A DNA stretch of 42,042 nt from Candidatus Saccharimonadota bacterium (GTDB lineage Bacteria > Patescibacteriota > Saccharimonadia > Saccharimonadales > JAICHO01): contig JAICHO010000005.1 of assembly GCA_025924835.1 (NCBI GenBank), positions 1 to 42,042 of the forward strand, given 5' to 3'. Both the position numbers and the translations under genes were made by a program. The first letter of the stretch is position 1. Every line of letters begins with the position of its first letter. The notes beneath the pieces are model-generated. The model had not been told where the DNA came from and searched no databases. It saw nothing but the letters and a program-made list of their open reading frames with translations. This document shows, piece after piece, positions 8,193-15,488 of the stretch.

Positions 8193-9484
8193 ATTGTTGT
8201 TTTCCCTCCCATATAAGATTGTAAGACATCCGGTACGCGGACACTGCCATCGGCGTTTTGATAATTTTCAATGATGGCGGCTAGTGGTCGTTCTGAAAAT
8301 GCCGTGGCGTCATTTGTGTGTACCAGCTGAATGGAACCATCACCGCGGCGAACTTTGGTCTGCATACGGCGCGCTTGGTAATCGGTAATGTAATCAGCGG
8401 TGTGGGTTTCGCGGTATTTGCCCTGCCCTGGCAGCCAGGCTTCTATGTCAACGCCGCGGGCATTAGGGCCGCCAATGTCTGCCGTACATTTTGTCAATAC
8501 CTGGTAGGGTAAACCGAGTTGTTGCATCAGATATTCCTGAATAGCAACCATAAAAAAGTGCTCATGCAACGAGTGCTCGGGAAGATTAAAGCTTTCCATT
8601 TCCAGTTTATTAAACTGGTGCAGCCGGATGATACCCTCCATATCCTTACCGTATGTGCCTGCCTCGCGTCGGAATGCGGTCGTGTAGCCAACGTACCGCA
8701 GCGGAAATTCTGCTTCGGGCAGAGTTTCACCCATATACATGGGCGCCATGGTGTGTTCGGCACTGGCATTGAGCCACAGATCTTCGTCTTCCAGCTTGTA
8801 GGTTTGCTCCTCTTTGTTCAGCCGGCCCGTGGCTTCAAAAACTGATTTTTTGGCAACGGCTGGTGGCAAAACCGGTATAAAGGGCTTGGAGCTAACATCT
8901 AGGTTATTGTCCTGGATGATTTGTTTAAGGACAGCTTCATCAGTTAAATGGCCAAGCGCGAACTGCCACAAGGCAAATTCCAGCAAAACCAAATCGCCCT
9001 TTAGATAGACAAACCTGGAGCCCGCAATTTTGGCGCCCCTTTCTTTGTCAAGCCAGCCCTTGGCCTCGGCAATTTCGGCATGGTTTTTCGGCTCGTAATC
9101 AAACTGCGGCTTATCACCCCACTGCTTACTGACGACATTGTCGTCCTCGCTGGCACCTATTGGCACGTCATCCAGCGGCATGTTGGGGACTTTTTTAAGC
9201 AGTGTCAAAAAGGTGTCGTTTACGGGCTCTAAAAGCGCTTCGGCCTCCGTCACTTGCTGTTTAACCTCACGGCCACGTTCAATCTGTTCTGCCGATGGGT
9301 TGCCGCCCTTTAAGGCATCCGCCAACTGGTTGCGTTCGGCACGCAAGGTTTCTATTTTTTTGGTCAGCTCACGCCGCTCCGCATCGGTTTTTAAAAGGTC
9401 GCTTACGCTTACGTCGTAGCCTTTTTGCTTGCTCTTTGCTTTGACCAAATCGGCATTGTCCCGAATAAACTGGATATCTAGCAT
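8189..9484 (-). CDS. serS: Seryl-tRNA synthetase
   Basis: SerRS charges tRNA-Ser. The 431-residue protein has the N-terminal tRNA-binding long coiled-coil arm (about 28-100, KIETLRAERNQLADALK and following). Class II motifs follow: motif 2 around FRREAGTYGKDMEGIIRLHQF, and motif 3 at ERPLAAIIENYQNADGSVRVPDVL with the C-terminal YMGG. Length is typical. It is the first gene of serS-raiA. A TATACT box ends 7 nt before the ATG and there is no Shine-Dalgarno. Confidence 0.97.
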   Translation of the reverse strand: MLDIQFIRDNADLVKAKSKQKGYDVSVSDLLKTDAERRELTKKIETLRAERNQLADALKGGNPSAEQIERGREVKQQVTEAEALLEPVNDTFLTLLKKVPNMPLDDVPIGASEDDNVVSKQWGDKPQFDYEPKNHAEIAEAKGWLDKERGAKIAGSRFVYLKGDLVLLEFALWQFALGHLTDEAVLKQIIQDNNLDVSSKPFIPVLPPAVAKKSVFEATGRLNKEEQTYKLEDEDLWLNASAEHTMAPMYMGETLPEAEFPLRYVGYTTAFRREAGTYGKDMEGIIRLHQFNKLEMESFNLPEHSLHEHFFMVAIQEYLMQQLGLPYQVLTKCTADIGGPNARGVDIEAWLPGQGKYRETHTADYITDYQARRMQTKVRRGDGSIQLVHTNDATAFSERPLAAIIENYQNADGSVRVPDVLQSYMGGKTTI

Positions 9485-9491
9485 ATAAAAT

Positions 9492-9497
9492 AGTATA
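9492..9497 (-). promoter_or_regulatory. -10 element of serS, leaderless geometry
   Basis: TATACT on the minus strand, then 7 nt (ATTTTAT), then the serS ATG. Confidence 0.55.
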
Positions 9498-9520
9498 CCG
9501 TATTACGTATACTGTATTAC
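9493..9520. repeat. Tandem 14-bp direct repeat in the serS promoter
   Basis: Two adjacent copies of GTATAC-Y-GTATTAC (9493-9506 and 9507-9520) differ at one base. They cover the -10 box and the spacer region of the serS promoter and run into the stop codon of the upstream nuclease-like gene. A second TATAC occurs in the second copy. Confidence 0.6.
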
Positions 9521-10311
9521 GCTAAAGACTTCTTGTTTTTGATCGCAGCCAGGGTTAGTTCGGTGCGTTGGCGGGCGTAGGTGCAGTAATCACAGTCACC
9601 GCCCATAGCCGCGGTACCGATTGCCGGCATGTCACCTTCCAGGCATTCTTTCATTTTAATTAGCGTTGATTCTATCCAGCTATCGTTTCCGACATAAGGG
9701 ATGATTTTGGTGCGGAATTCAACGCGGTCGTTGAAGCCATCCATATCCAAACGGCCATTAGTATACACAAAGTAGCCGGTATCGCTGACCTTAAAGCCAT
9801 TGGCACGCAGTAGCCACTGGTACACTTCCATCTGCCGCTTGTAGCTGATCTGCCAATCGGCGTCCAGGCTTACATCGGCCTGTTTGGCGGTAGCCTTATA
9901 GTCCACGACGATGAGTTCACTGGTGTCATTGACCCAAATGTCATCTACCGCCCCAAATACATGCAGATTAGTCGGCTCGTGTACAGTTGCTACCCCTGTA
10001 AAATTGGCTCGCCATGTGTCCATATTGTCATGCGCGAATGGCACGGCCTTAATCTTGAATTCGGTCATCATAGGATGCGGCTGTCCTTGGGCACGGTAAA
10101 CATCAAACTCTTTTTTGAAGAGTTCGTCTATGGCTTTGTTGATCTGGAATGGTGGCCCGTCAGGGCGCTTGATTTTAAGCCGGGCGTCCAGCCAAAAACA
10201 GCGCGGGCACTGCATAAACAGCTCGATCTTGCTTCGGCTAACTTTAAACACCTCCTTTTGCCCAGGCGTATAAGGTTTGTTGCGCTCCCTCCAATAATTA
10301 TTCCCTGCCAT
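9517..10311 (-). CDS. PD-(D/E)XK nuclease-superfamily protein (RecB/Cas4-like)
   Basis: The 264-residue protein has the RecB-nuclease core. Asp123 is in FGAVDDIW, the D137-Y-K139 catalytic pair is in LIVVDYKA, and Q160 is in the helix motif RQMEVYQWLL. Two CxxC pairs, C35-C38 near the N-terminus and C240-C243 near the C-terminus, bracket the core, as in Fe-S-containing AddB/Cas4-type nucleases. Cas4 usually has 1+3 cysteines, so this is a variant. No CRISPR array or cas genes are nearby. It sits 6 bp after rsmE. A TGATACAAT box precedes the ATG by 8 nt. It probably acts in DNA repair; the substrate is unknown. Confidence 0.8.
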   Translation of the reverse strand: MAGNNYWRERNKPYTPGQKEVFKVSRSKIELFMQCPRCFWLDARLKIKRPDGPPFQINKAIDELFKKEFDVYRAQGQPHPMMTEFKIKAVPFAHDNMDTWRANFTGVATVHEPTNLHVFGAVDDIWVNDTSELIVVDYKATAKQADVSLDADWQISYKRQMEVYQWLLRANGFKVSDTGYFVYTNGRLDMDGFNDRVEFRTKIIPYVGNDSWIESTLIKMKECLEGDMPAIGTAAMGGDCDYCTYARQRTELTLAAIKNKKSLA

Positions 10312-10317
10312 ACCTGA

Positions 10318-11013
10318 TTATTGTATCAGTTTTGTGACCGCTGCTATGCAGGCGGTTTCGGCCCGGAGGGTGAAATCATGAAGGTTCAGATGTTTTACGT
10401 TGGCTTTGATAAATGCTTCTTTTTCTTTGTCTGACCAGCCACCCTCCGGGCCTATCAATATCGCGATTGCGTTTAGGTCGGACGCAAGTTCGTCTGCACC
10501 CTCTTGTTCACAAATATAGAGCGGTACCTTGTCTTTAAAATCAGCTAACGCGGTTGCGATAGTCATCGGTTCCCGCACGACCGGGATGTCGCTGCGACCG
10601 CATTGTTCGGCCGCCTCTATAACAATTTTAGCGGCGCGTACGATATTAAAGCCGGTTTTTTCTGATCGGTCAGCCAGCAGTGGCACAAAATGGCTGACAC
10701 CTAACTCAGTACATTTTTGCAGCACCCAGTCATTTTTGTCTTTTTTAAGCAGGCTCCAGAACAAATAAATTTCTTTGGACGGTGTTTTGCGAACATAATC
10801 GGTAATCAGCTGCAAATGCGCTTCTCTGTCGGTAAGTTCTGCCAGTTTATATAGCCGCTCACTCTCATGTCCATCAAACAACACAACCTCTTGGCCGGTC
10901 GTAAATCGCAGAACATTGCGCCACTGATGAATCAGCCGCTCATCATGCAGCCAAAAATCATGCTTTAGTTCAGTGCCGTCAGCGGGGTCAATGTAAAAAC
11001 GGTGTACGCGCAT
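10318..11013 (-). CDS. rsmE: 16S rRNA (uracil-1498-N3)-methyltransferase RsmE
   Basis: RsmE methylates U1498 of 16S rRNA near the decoding site. The 231-residue protein has an N-terminal PUA-like domain (about 1-70) and a SPOUT methyltransferase domain. The knot and SAM-binding signature LIGPEGGWSDKE and the C-terminal string LRAETACIAAV are diagnostic. Length is slightly short for the family (about 240-250). The nuclease-like gene follows immediately. The start is preceded by TGC-TAGGCT and 6 nt, a plausible extended -10 with leaderless geometry. Confidence 0.95.
   Translation of the reverse strand: MRVHRFYIDPADGTELKHDFWLHDERLIHQWRNVLRFTTGQEVVLFDGHESERLYKLAELTDREAHLQLITDYVRKTPSKEIYLFWSLLKKDKNDWVLQKCTELGVSHFVPLLADRSEKTGFNIVRAAKIVIEAAEQCGRSDIPVVREPMTIATALADFKDKVPLYICEQEGADELASDLNAIAILIGPEGGWSDKEKEAFIKANVKHLNLHDFTLRAETACIAAVTKLIQ
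10320..10328 (-). promoter_or_regulatory. Extended -10 element of the PD-(D/E)XK gene
   Basis: TGA-TACAAT on the minus strand, overlapping the end of rsmE, then 8 nt to the ATG. This is leaderless or nearly leaderless geometry. Confidence 0.45.
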
Positions 11014-11019
11014 AAGTCG

Positions 11020-11028
11020 AGCCTAGCA
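11020..11028 (-). promoter_or_regulatory. Extended -10 element of rsmE, leaderless geometry
   Basis: TGC-TAGGCT on the minus strand then 6 nt to the ATG. The hexamer is a weak match (TAnnnT), but spacing and the extended TG agree with the other leaderless promoters in this window. Confidence 0.4.
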
Positions 11029-11045
11029 AGCTTTGCGGATTAACG

Positions 11046-11933
11046 CTAATTAAGACTAATTTTGGTATAGAGCGAACCGTTGTCCAGGGTCGCAGCCAAA
11101 GTGTAAAATGTACACTCGTTACCAGTTTTATTGTCACACGGCTTATTGGCACTATCGGAAACGGCATAGCTATAGGAGTTTTTGGTTGCGGCGGCCGTAA
11201 GCACATAACCTGTCCCCTTCGGATCACGTAAAGCCTCTTTATCCAGGCCTTTCATATTAGTCGACCGCCAAGCACTGTCATTCAGATTAGCAAGAGTCGG
11301 ATAGTAACCGTTCTGAGCATAATAGGCTTCAACCTGGCCGTGCAGCGCGTTAATGTCGGCCTTGCGCTCTGTATCATTTGCATTAAATACTTGGCTTGTA
11401 CCGGCACTACCACAAAGGCCTCCATCACATATCGGACCATATGGGTCATTAGATGGCTTATTGTATTGGTCGTAGTAGTTATAGGTCTGGACCGTTTGGC
11501 AGGTTTTGCCGGCTTTGTGTGTGTAGGGCAAATACAGGCTGCTGGGCGTATAGCTACTGTTGTCCGCGCTAGGATAATTGTCATATCCGCCATCGCCGTA
11601 AAGCTGCCCTTGCAGGCTTCCGGTCAGAATTTGTGTCAGACCGACCGAATCGTAATCGCTGCCTGCGTGTTTATACGTAACACAGAATTCGTACTTGTCA
11701 GTGTCTTTTTTGGTATACGTAATCGTACTAGGCACGTCTTTAATATTCGCGTCCGCTAGGGATTCAGGAACGCCATTCGTGGCCACGAAATTATTTAGCT
11801 TAGCGGAAATATCCTGAGCTCTTTGACTTGTGTGGGTGTCTTGTTTAGCTGACGAGGCCTGGAACACTGTAAAACCCGTGAGACCAAGTGTGACAAGGCC
11901 GATGATGATGAGACCAATGTAATATTTTTTCAT
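11046..11933 (-). CDS. Membrane-anchored protein with two pilin-like domains
   Basis: This 295-residue protein starts with a Lys pair and one hydrophobic helix (about 5-26), then an exported Tyr/Ser/Asn-rich region. Two segments resemble the alphaC-beta part of type IV pilins and pseudopilins. The first is about 35-90 (QRAQDISAKLNNFVATNGVP...). The second is about 190-290 (ERKADINALHGQVEAYYAQ, then NGYYP and a beta region). Four Cys in the C-terminal half (CDGG-C and CDN..NEC) suggest disulfides. The prepilin motif (G followed by FxxxE) is absent, so the helix is probably a plain anchor. It sits 17 bp after the DUF5671 gene. It probably belongs to the cell surface; pilus incorporation is uncertain. 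Confidence 0.6.
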   Translation of the reverse strand: MKKYYIGLIIIGLVTLGLTGFTVFQASSAKQDTHTSQRAQDISAKLNNFVATNGVPESLADANIKDVPSTITYTKKDTDKYEFCVTYKHAGSDYDSVGLTQILTGSLQGQLYGDGGYDNYPSADNSSYTPSSLYLPYTHKAGKTCQTVQTYNYYDQYNKPSNDPYGPICDGGLCGSAGTSQVFNANDTERKADINALHGQVEAYYAQNGYYPTLANLNDSAWRSTNMKGLDKEALRDPKGTGYVLTAAATKNSYSYAVSDSANKPCDNKTGNECTFYTLAATLDNGSLYTKISLN

Positions 11934-11950
11934 ATTTTCGTGCCAATCCT

Positions 11951-12601
11951 TTAGCGACCCTTATGTTCATCAAACCAATAATAGGCCAGGATGCCTCCGG
12001 TGATAAGAAGCACGATGCCTATATTGATTGCCGCCTTGCCTATAGAAACGTTACCGGTTCCACCAATTTTACTCATGATTACATATACAAAGCCGACAAT
12101 ATTAAACAGACAGATGATAAATGCAACAATTTGGGTGATTTGGGACAGTCGACGCTTGGAAGCTTCGTAGCGTAAGGCGGGGTTAGCCAGCTCCGCTCTG
12201 CGTAAACGAATAAAGAAAAGCGCGAATATTGGTACGCTAACCAGCAATAACGAAACTGGGAAAGCCAGCATAGCAAAACTGTTCTGTTTGTTTACAAGTG
12301 CCAACAAACACCAGAGCAAGGCGCCGGCCGCAAACCACAAAGCAAGTGTCATCATCGTGTATTCCACGCCCCTGACACTGAGCACATGCACTACGGGAAC
12401 GGGCGTGTCACTTGTCGTGGCAGCCAGTGAATTAGGCGATAGCCCGGCTTTTTCATCAATAGTTGTTACTTTGGCCGGTTCCGGCTCTGGGGATCCGGCA
12501 AATCCTTTAACCGCACCGGGATATACGCCGTAAGTAGGCGTCGAATCACCACTACCCTCTTCAGCCTCATGATCAGGCTGGCTGGAATGTTCGTTTTCCA
12601 T
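11951..12601 (-). CDS. DUF5671-like membrane protein
   Basis: A 216-residue protein: an acidic, Pro/Ser/Thr-rich cytoplasmic stretch (1-75), then four TM segments (about 82-105, 112-133, 155-178 and 186-207) ending in YYWFDEHKGR. The segment from the second helix to the end matches the plan I recall for DUF5671: FPVxLLL, an RRAELxxP...R..RR loop, then a paired-helix end with GGILAYYW. Function is unknown; in CPR genomes such proteins are found near pilin-like genes, and here a pilin-like gene follows by 17 bp. Translation uses a clear Shine-Dalgarno (AGAGGAG), with a promoter about 40 nt upstream. Confidence 0.65.
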   Translation of the reverse strand: MENEHSSQPDHEAEEGSGDSTPTYGVYPGAVKGFAGSPEPEPAKVTTIDEKAGLSPNSLAATTSDTPVPVVHVLSVRGVEYTMMTLALWFAAGALLWCLLALVNKQNSFAMLAFPVSLLLVSVPIFALFFIRLRRAELANPALRYEASKRRLSQITQIVAFIICLFNIVGFVYVIMSKIGGTGNVSIGKAAINIGIVLLITGGILAYYWFDEHKGR

Positions 12602-12642
12602 GTAATCTCCTCTTTTACCCTAGGAACTTATACGTTACCAGC

Positions 12643-12648
12643 AGTATA
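12643..12648 (-). promoter_or_regulatory. -10 element for the DUF5671/pilin-like gene pair
   Basis: TATACT on the minus strand about 41 nt before the ATG at 12601, with TTGTGC 18 nt further upstream as a possible -35. Unlike many promoters in this window, this one gives a normal leader with a Shine-Dalgarno. Confidence 0.5.
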
Positions 12649-12684
12649 CTTCACAGTTATTTATAAGCACAAGCAAATAATGTT

Positions 12685-13932
12685 TTAAAGCGTTAATATC
12701 GCCAGACTTTCTATGTGGGGCGTACGCGGGAAGAAGTTATAGCCTTCCATAATTTTAATCATGTATATATCTTGCAGCAGTGCCAGGTCCCTTGCCTGGG
12801 TAATAGGATTACAGCTAAGATACGCGATTGTCGCGGGGCGCGCGTCACGGATTCTCTCAACTACCTTTGGGTGTAGGCCAGCTCTGGATGGATCGACAAT
12901 CAAGGTACCACCTCCAGGGATGTACTCCAGCGCAGTTTCGGCGGTTGCCGTGATGACTTCAATTGGGCGTCCGCCAACGTTTCGTTTGGCAAATTCAATA
13001 TTGCGCGGTTCGCTTTCTATCAGGGTAATTGCACCGACCGATATGCCAATTGCGCCAACACCGCTATAAAAATCCGTTTTTGGGATGGGACCATCGCAAA
13101 AATGACTAATGCGCTCCAGCGCTTGCTCAAATACCGGCACATTGACCTGGAAAAAGGAACTTACATCGTACGTTATGTTAGTCCCTCTAATCTCATCTGT
13201 CAGTGTAATATCCCCAAACTGATAGAGCTCCCGGGTTATTACGCTCGCGGGACTTTTCGGATCAGAGTAATAAACGGCTATACCCTTACACACACGGTCA
13301 AGCTGAACAATGTCTGGGAAATCCTGGTCCTTTACAAAAATGGCGGCCGCACAATTACCGGCTTGGTCACAGCGTACGATTACCGTTTTGAGCTGACTGC
13401 CGCGGATACCGGCGTTTTGCAATATGGAGCAGATTTTATTGGCTACATCGTCAATTTCCGGCCGGGCTATGCTGCTGCCCTTAACGATACGCTTGCCGTG
13501 GCTACCCCGGTGGAACAAGGCCAAGTGAAGGCCATTGTCATCAGCCCAAAAACTGTATTCCATTTTGTTGCGATAATGCCACTGCTGTTCGGACGCGCAA
13601 AAATCAATCGTCTTTGGAACATGTACTTTTTCACGGGCAAAAGTTTCGACCAGAATTTCTTTTTTATATTCGTTTTCGGCCTCATAGGTCATGATCTGCC
13701 AGGGGCTGGTGCTTAAATATGCCTCATCCCTAGGCTCTATTCTTGCCTTGGATGGCTTCAGGATATCTTCTGCAATGCCTTCGGCATATTTGTTTTTGCT
13801 TTTGGTCAGACGCACATTGACGGTTTCGCCAGGTAACGCGTTCCACACAAATACTCGCCGGCCGTCAGGCAACGATCCCAGAGCCTGGCCGCCATGAATT
13901 AACTTATCTATTAGAACGGTATAAGGAGGCAT
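12685..13932 (-). CDS. rlmD: RlmD/TrmA-family RNA (uracil-5-)-methyltransferase
   Basis: This enzyme family puts a C5 methyl on uridine in 23S rRNA (RlmD/RlmCD) or tRNA (TrmA). The 415-residue protein has an N-terminal TRAM domain (1-60), a central RNA-recognition domain, SAM motif I DFYSGVGAIG, and the catalytic nucleophile Cys374 in LSCNP. The general base is Glu408 in HIESLA. The four Cys that hold an Fe-S cluster in E. coli RlmD are missing at the STSPWQIMTYEAE position, so this is the cluster-free type. The start ATG directly follows the TAG of the heliorhodopsin-like gene, so the two are one transcription unit. The exact target uridine is not readable. Confidence 0.88.
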   Translation of the reverse strand: MPPYTVLIDKLIHGGQALGSLPDGRRVFVWNALPGETVNVRLTKSKNKYAEGIAEDILKPSKARIEPRDEAYLSTSPWQIMTYEAENEYKKEILVETFAREKVHVPKTIDFCASEQQWHYRNKMEYSFWADDNGLHLALFHRGSHGKRIVKGSSIARPEIDDVANKICSILQNAGIRGSQLKTVIVRCDQAGNCAAAIFVKDQDFPDIVQLDRVCKGIAVYYSDPKSPASVITRELYQFGDITLTDEIRGTNITYDVSSFFQVNVPVFEQALERISHFCDGPIPKTDFYSGVGAIGISVGAITLIESEPRNIEFAKRNVGGRPIEVITATAETALEYIPGGGTLIVDPSRAGLHPKVVERIRDARPATIAYLSCNPITQARDLALLQDIYMIKIMEGYNFFPRTPHIESLAILTL

Positions 13933-14865
13933 CTAGCCTTTTATAAGACCCGTGATCAGAATGATGGCAAACGCAGCCCGGACCAGAATATTGATGAGCT
14001 GGTAATTGCGCTCGGCAACCTCATAATTGGCCATTCTACCTTTGGCACGCAGCTGGTTACCCAAATTAATTGCCGTAGCCACAAAGCCAGCTAAAAGCGT
14101 GCCGTAAAGCGCGTATACAAACCAGGAGCTTCGAACCATGCCGTAAAGCGGTGTCGCGACAGCATACATGCCTATTAGCAACCAAGGCAATGCCCCAGTA
14201 ACAATACTTAAAACATACGTCCCCTTGCCGGACGACGCATCTGCTGCGGCGTTTTGTTTCTCTGCCATCCAGGCTAACACGCCGCTTACGACGACCAGGC
14301 CGCCAACCAGCTTGAGCGTCATCAGATCTTGAACACCGCTAATAAGAGCGACGGTCTCTACCATCAGCGCGCCAATTACTGCCATGTCTATCCAGCGCCA
14401 CAGGTGTACTCTATTCACCAAGCTAGCCTGATAACGGCGGCGGAGGCGGGTCGCGAACAGCAATGGCAAAATAGCCGATAGTACCATAATTGATACGACC
14501 GCCCAGCGCAGTTCAATATCATATATAGAATGTATAGCCGGCACAAAGACCGTCGATGCCTTGCTGGCCAGTTCATCCCTGGTAAGCAGGCCAGTAAACA
14601 GCTGGTAACTTCTTTGATTCATGAACAAACCAGCCATTACCGCCAGACCCACTGAAAGCACCGCCATAATCAGATTCAACTGCATTAGCAATCTAATCCT
14701 ATTGCGTGGAGCTGCTGTTTTTCTATCCGGTGCTTTAACTGCTTTTGCCGACACTGATTTTGCCGATGCGGTTTGTTTGGTAGCCCGGGCAGCCCGAGCG
14801 GTCTTTGCTGTAGGTTTTTTGGTAGTTTTGATTTTTGCCTTGGTTGATTTCTTAGTTGTAGCCAT
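13933..14865 (-). CDS. Heliorhodopsin-like seven-helix protein lacking the retinal lysine
   Basis: This 310-residue protein has a Lys/Ala/Thr-rich cytoplasmic tail (1-56) and seven TM helices. The conserved heliorhodopsin strings are readable: RYQASLVNRVHLWRWIDM (144-161; 48C12 has RYSASL...FRWVEY), GALPWLLIGMYAV in helix 5, and NYEVAERNYQ before helix 7. In helix 7 the residue eight after the conserved Tyr is Arg296 (codon 13978-13980), where heliorhodopsins have the Schiff-base Lys. The Glu107 counterion position is Asp160, and the helix 1 and 2 histidines are not conserved. It therefore should not form a retinal Schiff base. The start is at 14865 because a TGCTATACT box ends 6 nt upstream; in-frame ATGs further up lie before the promoter. 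rlmD follows and msrA is divergent. Confidence 0.82.
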   Translation of the reverse strand: MATTKKSTKAKIKTTKKPTAKTARAARATKQTASAKSVSAKAVKAPDRKTAAPRNRIRLLMQLNLIMAVLSVGLAVMAGLFMNQRSYQLFTGLLTRDELASKASTVFVPAIHSIYDIELRWAVVSIMVLSAILPLLFATRLRRRYQASLVNRVHLWRWIDMAVIGALMVETVALISGVQDLMTLKLVGGLVVVSGVLAWMAEKQNAAADASSGKGTYVLSIVTGALPWLLIGMYAVATPLYGMVRSSWFVYALYGTLLAGFVATAINLGNQLRAKGRMANYEVAERNYQLINILVRAAFAIILITGLIKG

Positions 14866-14871
14866 GACAGG

Positions 14872-14899
14872 AGTATAGCAAAACATGTAAAGTAGCCAA
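14872..14899 (-). promoter_or_regulatory. Promoter of the heliorhodopsin-like gene, leaderless geometry
   Basis: TTGGCT (14894-14899), 16 nt, then an extended -10 TGC-TATACT (hexamer 14872-14877) and 6 nt to the ATG at 14865. The region is shared with the divergent msrA promoter. Confidence 0.6.
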
Positions 14900-14907
14900 A
14901 ACACATA

Positions 14908-14936
14908 TTGAGATGATAGTCTGGCTGACATACACT
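14908..14936 (+). promoter_or_regulatory. Promoter of msrA, leaderless geometry
   Basis: TTGAGA (14908-14913), a 17-nt spacer and TACACT (14931-14936), then 6 nt (GGAGAT) to the msrA ATG at 14943. GGAG is too close to the ATG to act as a normal Shine-Dalgarno. Confidence 0.62.
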
Positions 14937-14942
14937 GGAGAT

Positions 14943-15482
14943 ATGCAGTCAACCGCAACTTTGGGAGGTGGATGTTTCTGGTGTTTTGAGGCCATTTACC
15001 AGCAAGTAGAGGGTATTCACTCTGTTATTTCAGGTTATAGCGGCGGTTCATTAGACAACCCGACCGATCAAGATATCTATTATAAAAATACCGGGCATGC
15101 CGAGGTTGTGCAGCTTACATACGACCCGGACATTATCAGTTACCGTGATATTTTAGAAATTTTTTACGTTATGCATGACCCGACCACGTTAAACCGCCAG
15201 GACTATGATGTCGGCGATGAATACCGCTCTGTAATTTTTTATCATGACGAAGATCAGCACAAAATCGCCGAACAAATGACCAAAGAATTCGCGCCTACGC
15301 TTTGGGATAATCCCATCCTTACCCAGATCCTACCTTTCACCAAATTTTGGCCAGCCGCCGATTACCATCAAGATTTTTATAACAAGAATGCAGAAGTTGG
15401 TTACTGCCAAATCATCATCAACCCCAAGCTCCAAAAATTCCGCCAGAAATACGCAGCCCGACTCAAAACTAACCCATCTTAA
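14943..15482 (+). CDS. msrA: Peptide methionine-S-sulfoxide reductase MsrA
   Basis: MsrA repairs oxidised methionine (S epimer). The 179-residue protein starts MQSTATLGGGCFWCFE with the catalytic Cys11 in GCFWC. It continues with the family strings VISGYSGG, GHAEVVQLTYDP, and DEYRSVIFYH, and has a C-terminal Cys in VGYCQ, the usual resolving position. An upstream in-frame ATG at 14913 is rejected because the promoter lies after it. No signal peptide, so it acts in the cytoplasm. It is divergent from the heliorhodopsin-like gene across a 77-bp intergenic region. Confidence 0.96.
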   Translation: MQSTATLGGGCFWCFEAIYQQVEGIHSVISGYSGGSLDNPTDQDIYYKNTGHAEVVQLTYDPDIISYRDILEIFYVMHDPTTLNRQDYDVGDEYRSVIFYHDEDQHKIAEQMTKEFAPTLWDNPILTQILPFTKFWPAADYHQDFYNKNAEVGYCQIIINPKLQKFRQKYAARLKTNPS

Positions 15483-15488
15483 TCATCG

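Noticed and set aside
9517-10311. CRISPR-associated cas4
   Set aside because: No repeats, no cas1/cas2 and the cysteine layout differs; a standalone nuclease is more likely.
14866-14958. Longer N-terminus for the heliorhodopsin-like protein (starting at 14958)
   Set aside because: The extra 31 residues would be encoded across the TGCTATACT promoter and the msrA promoter, and the segment is unlike known family members.
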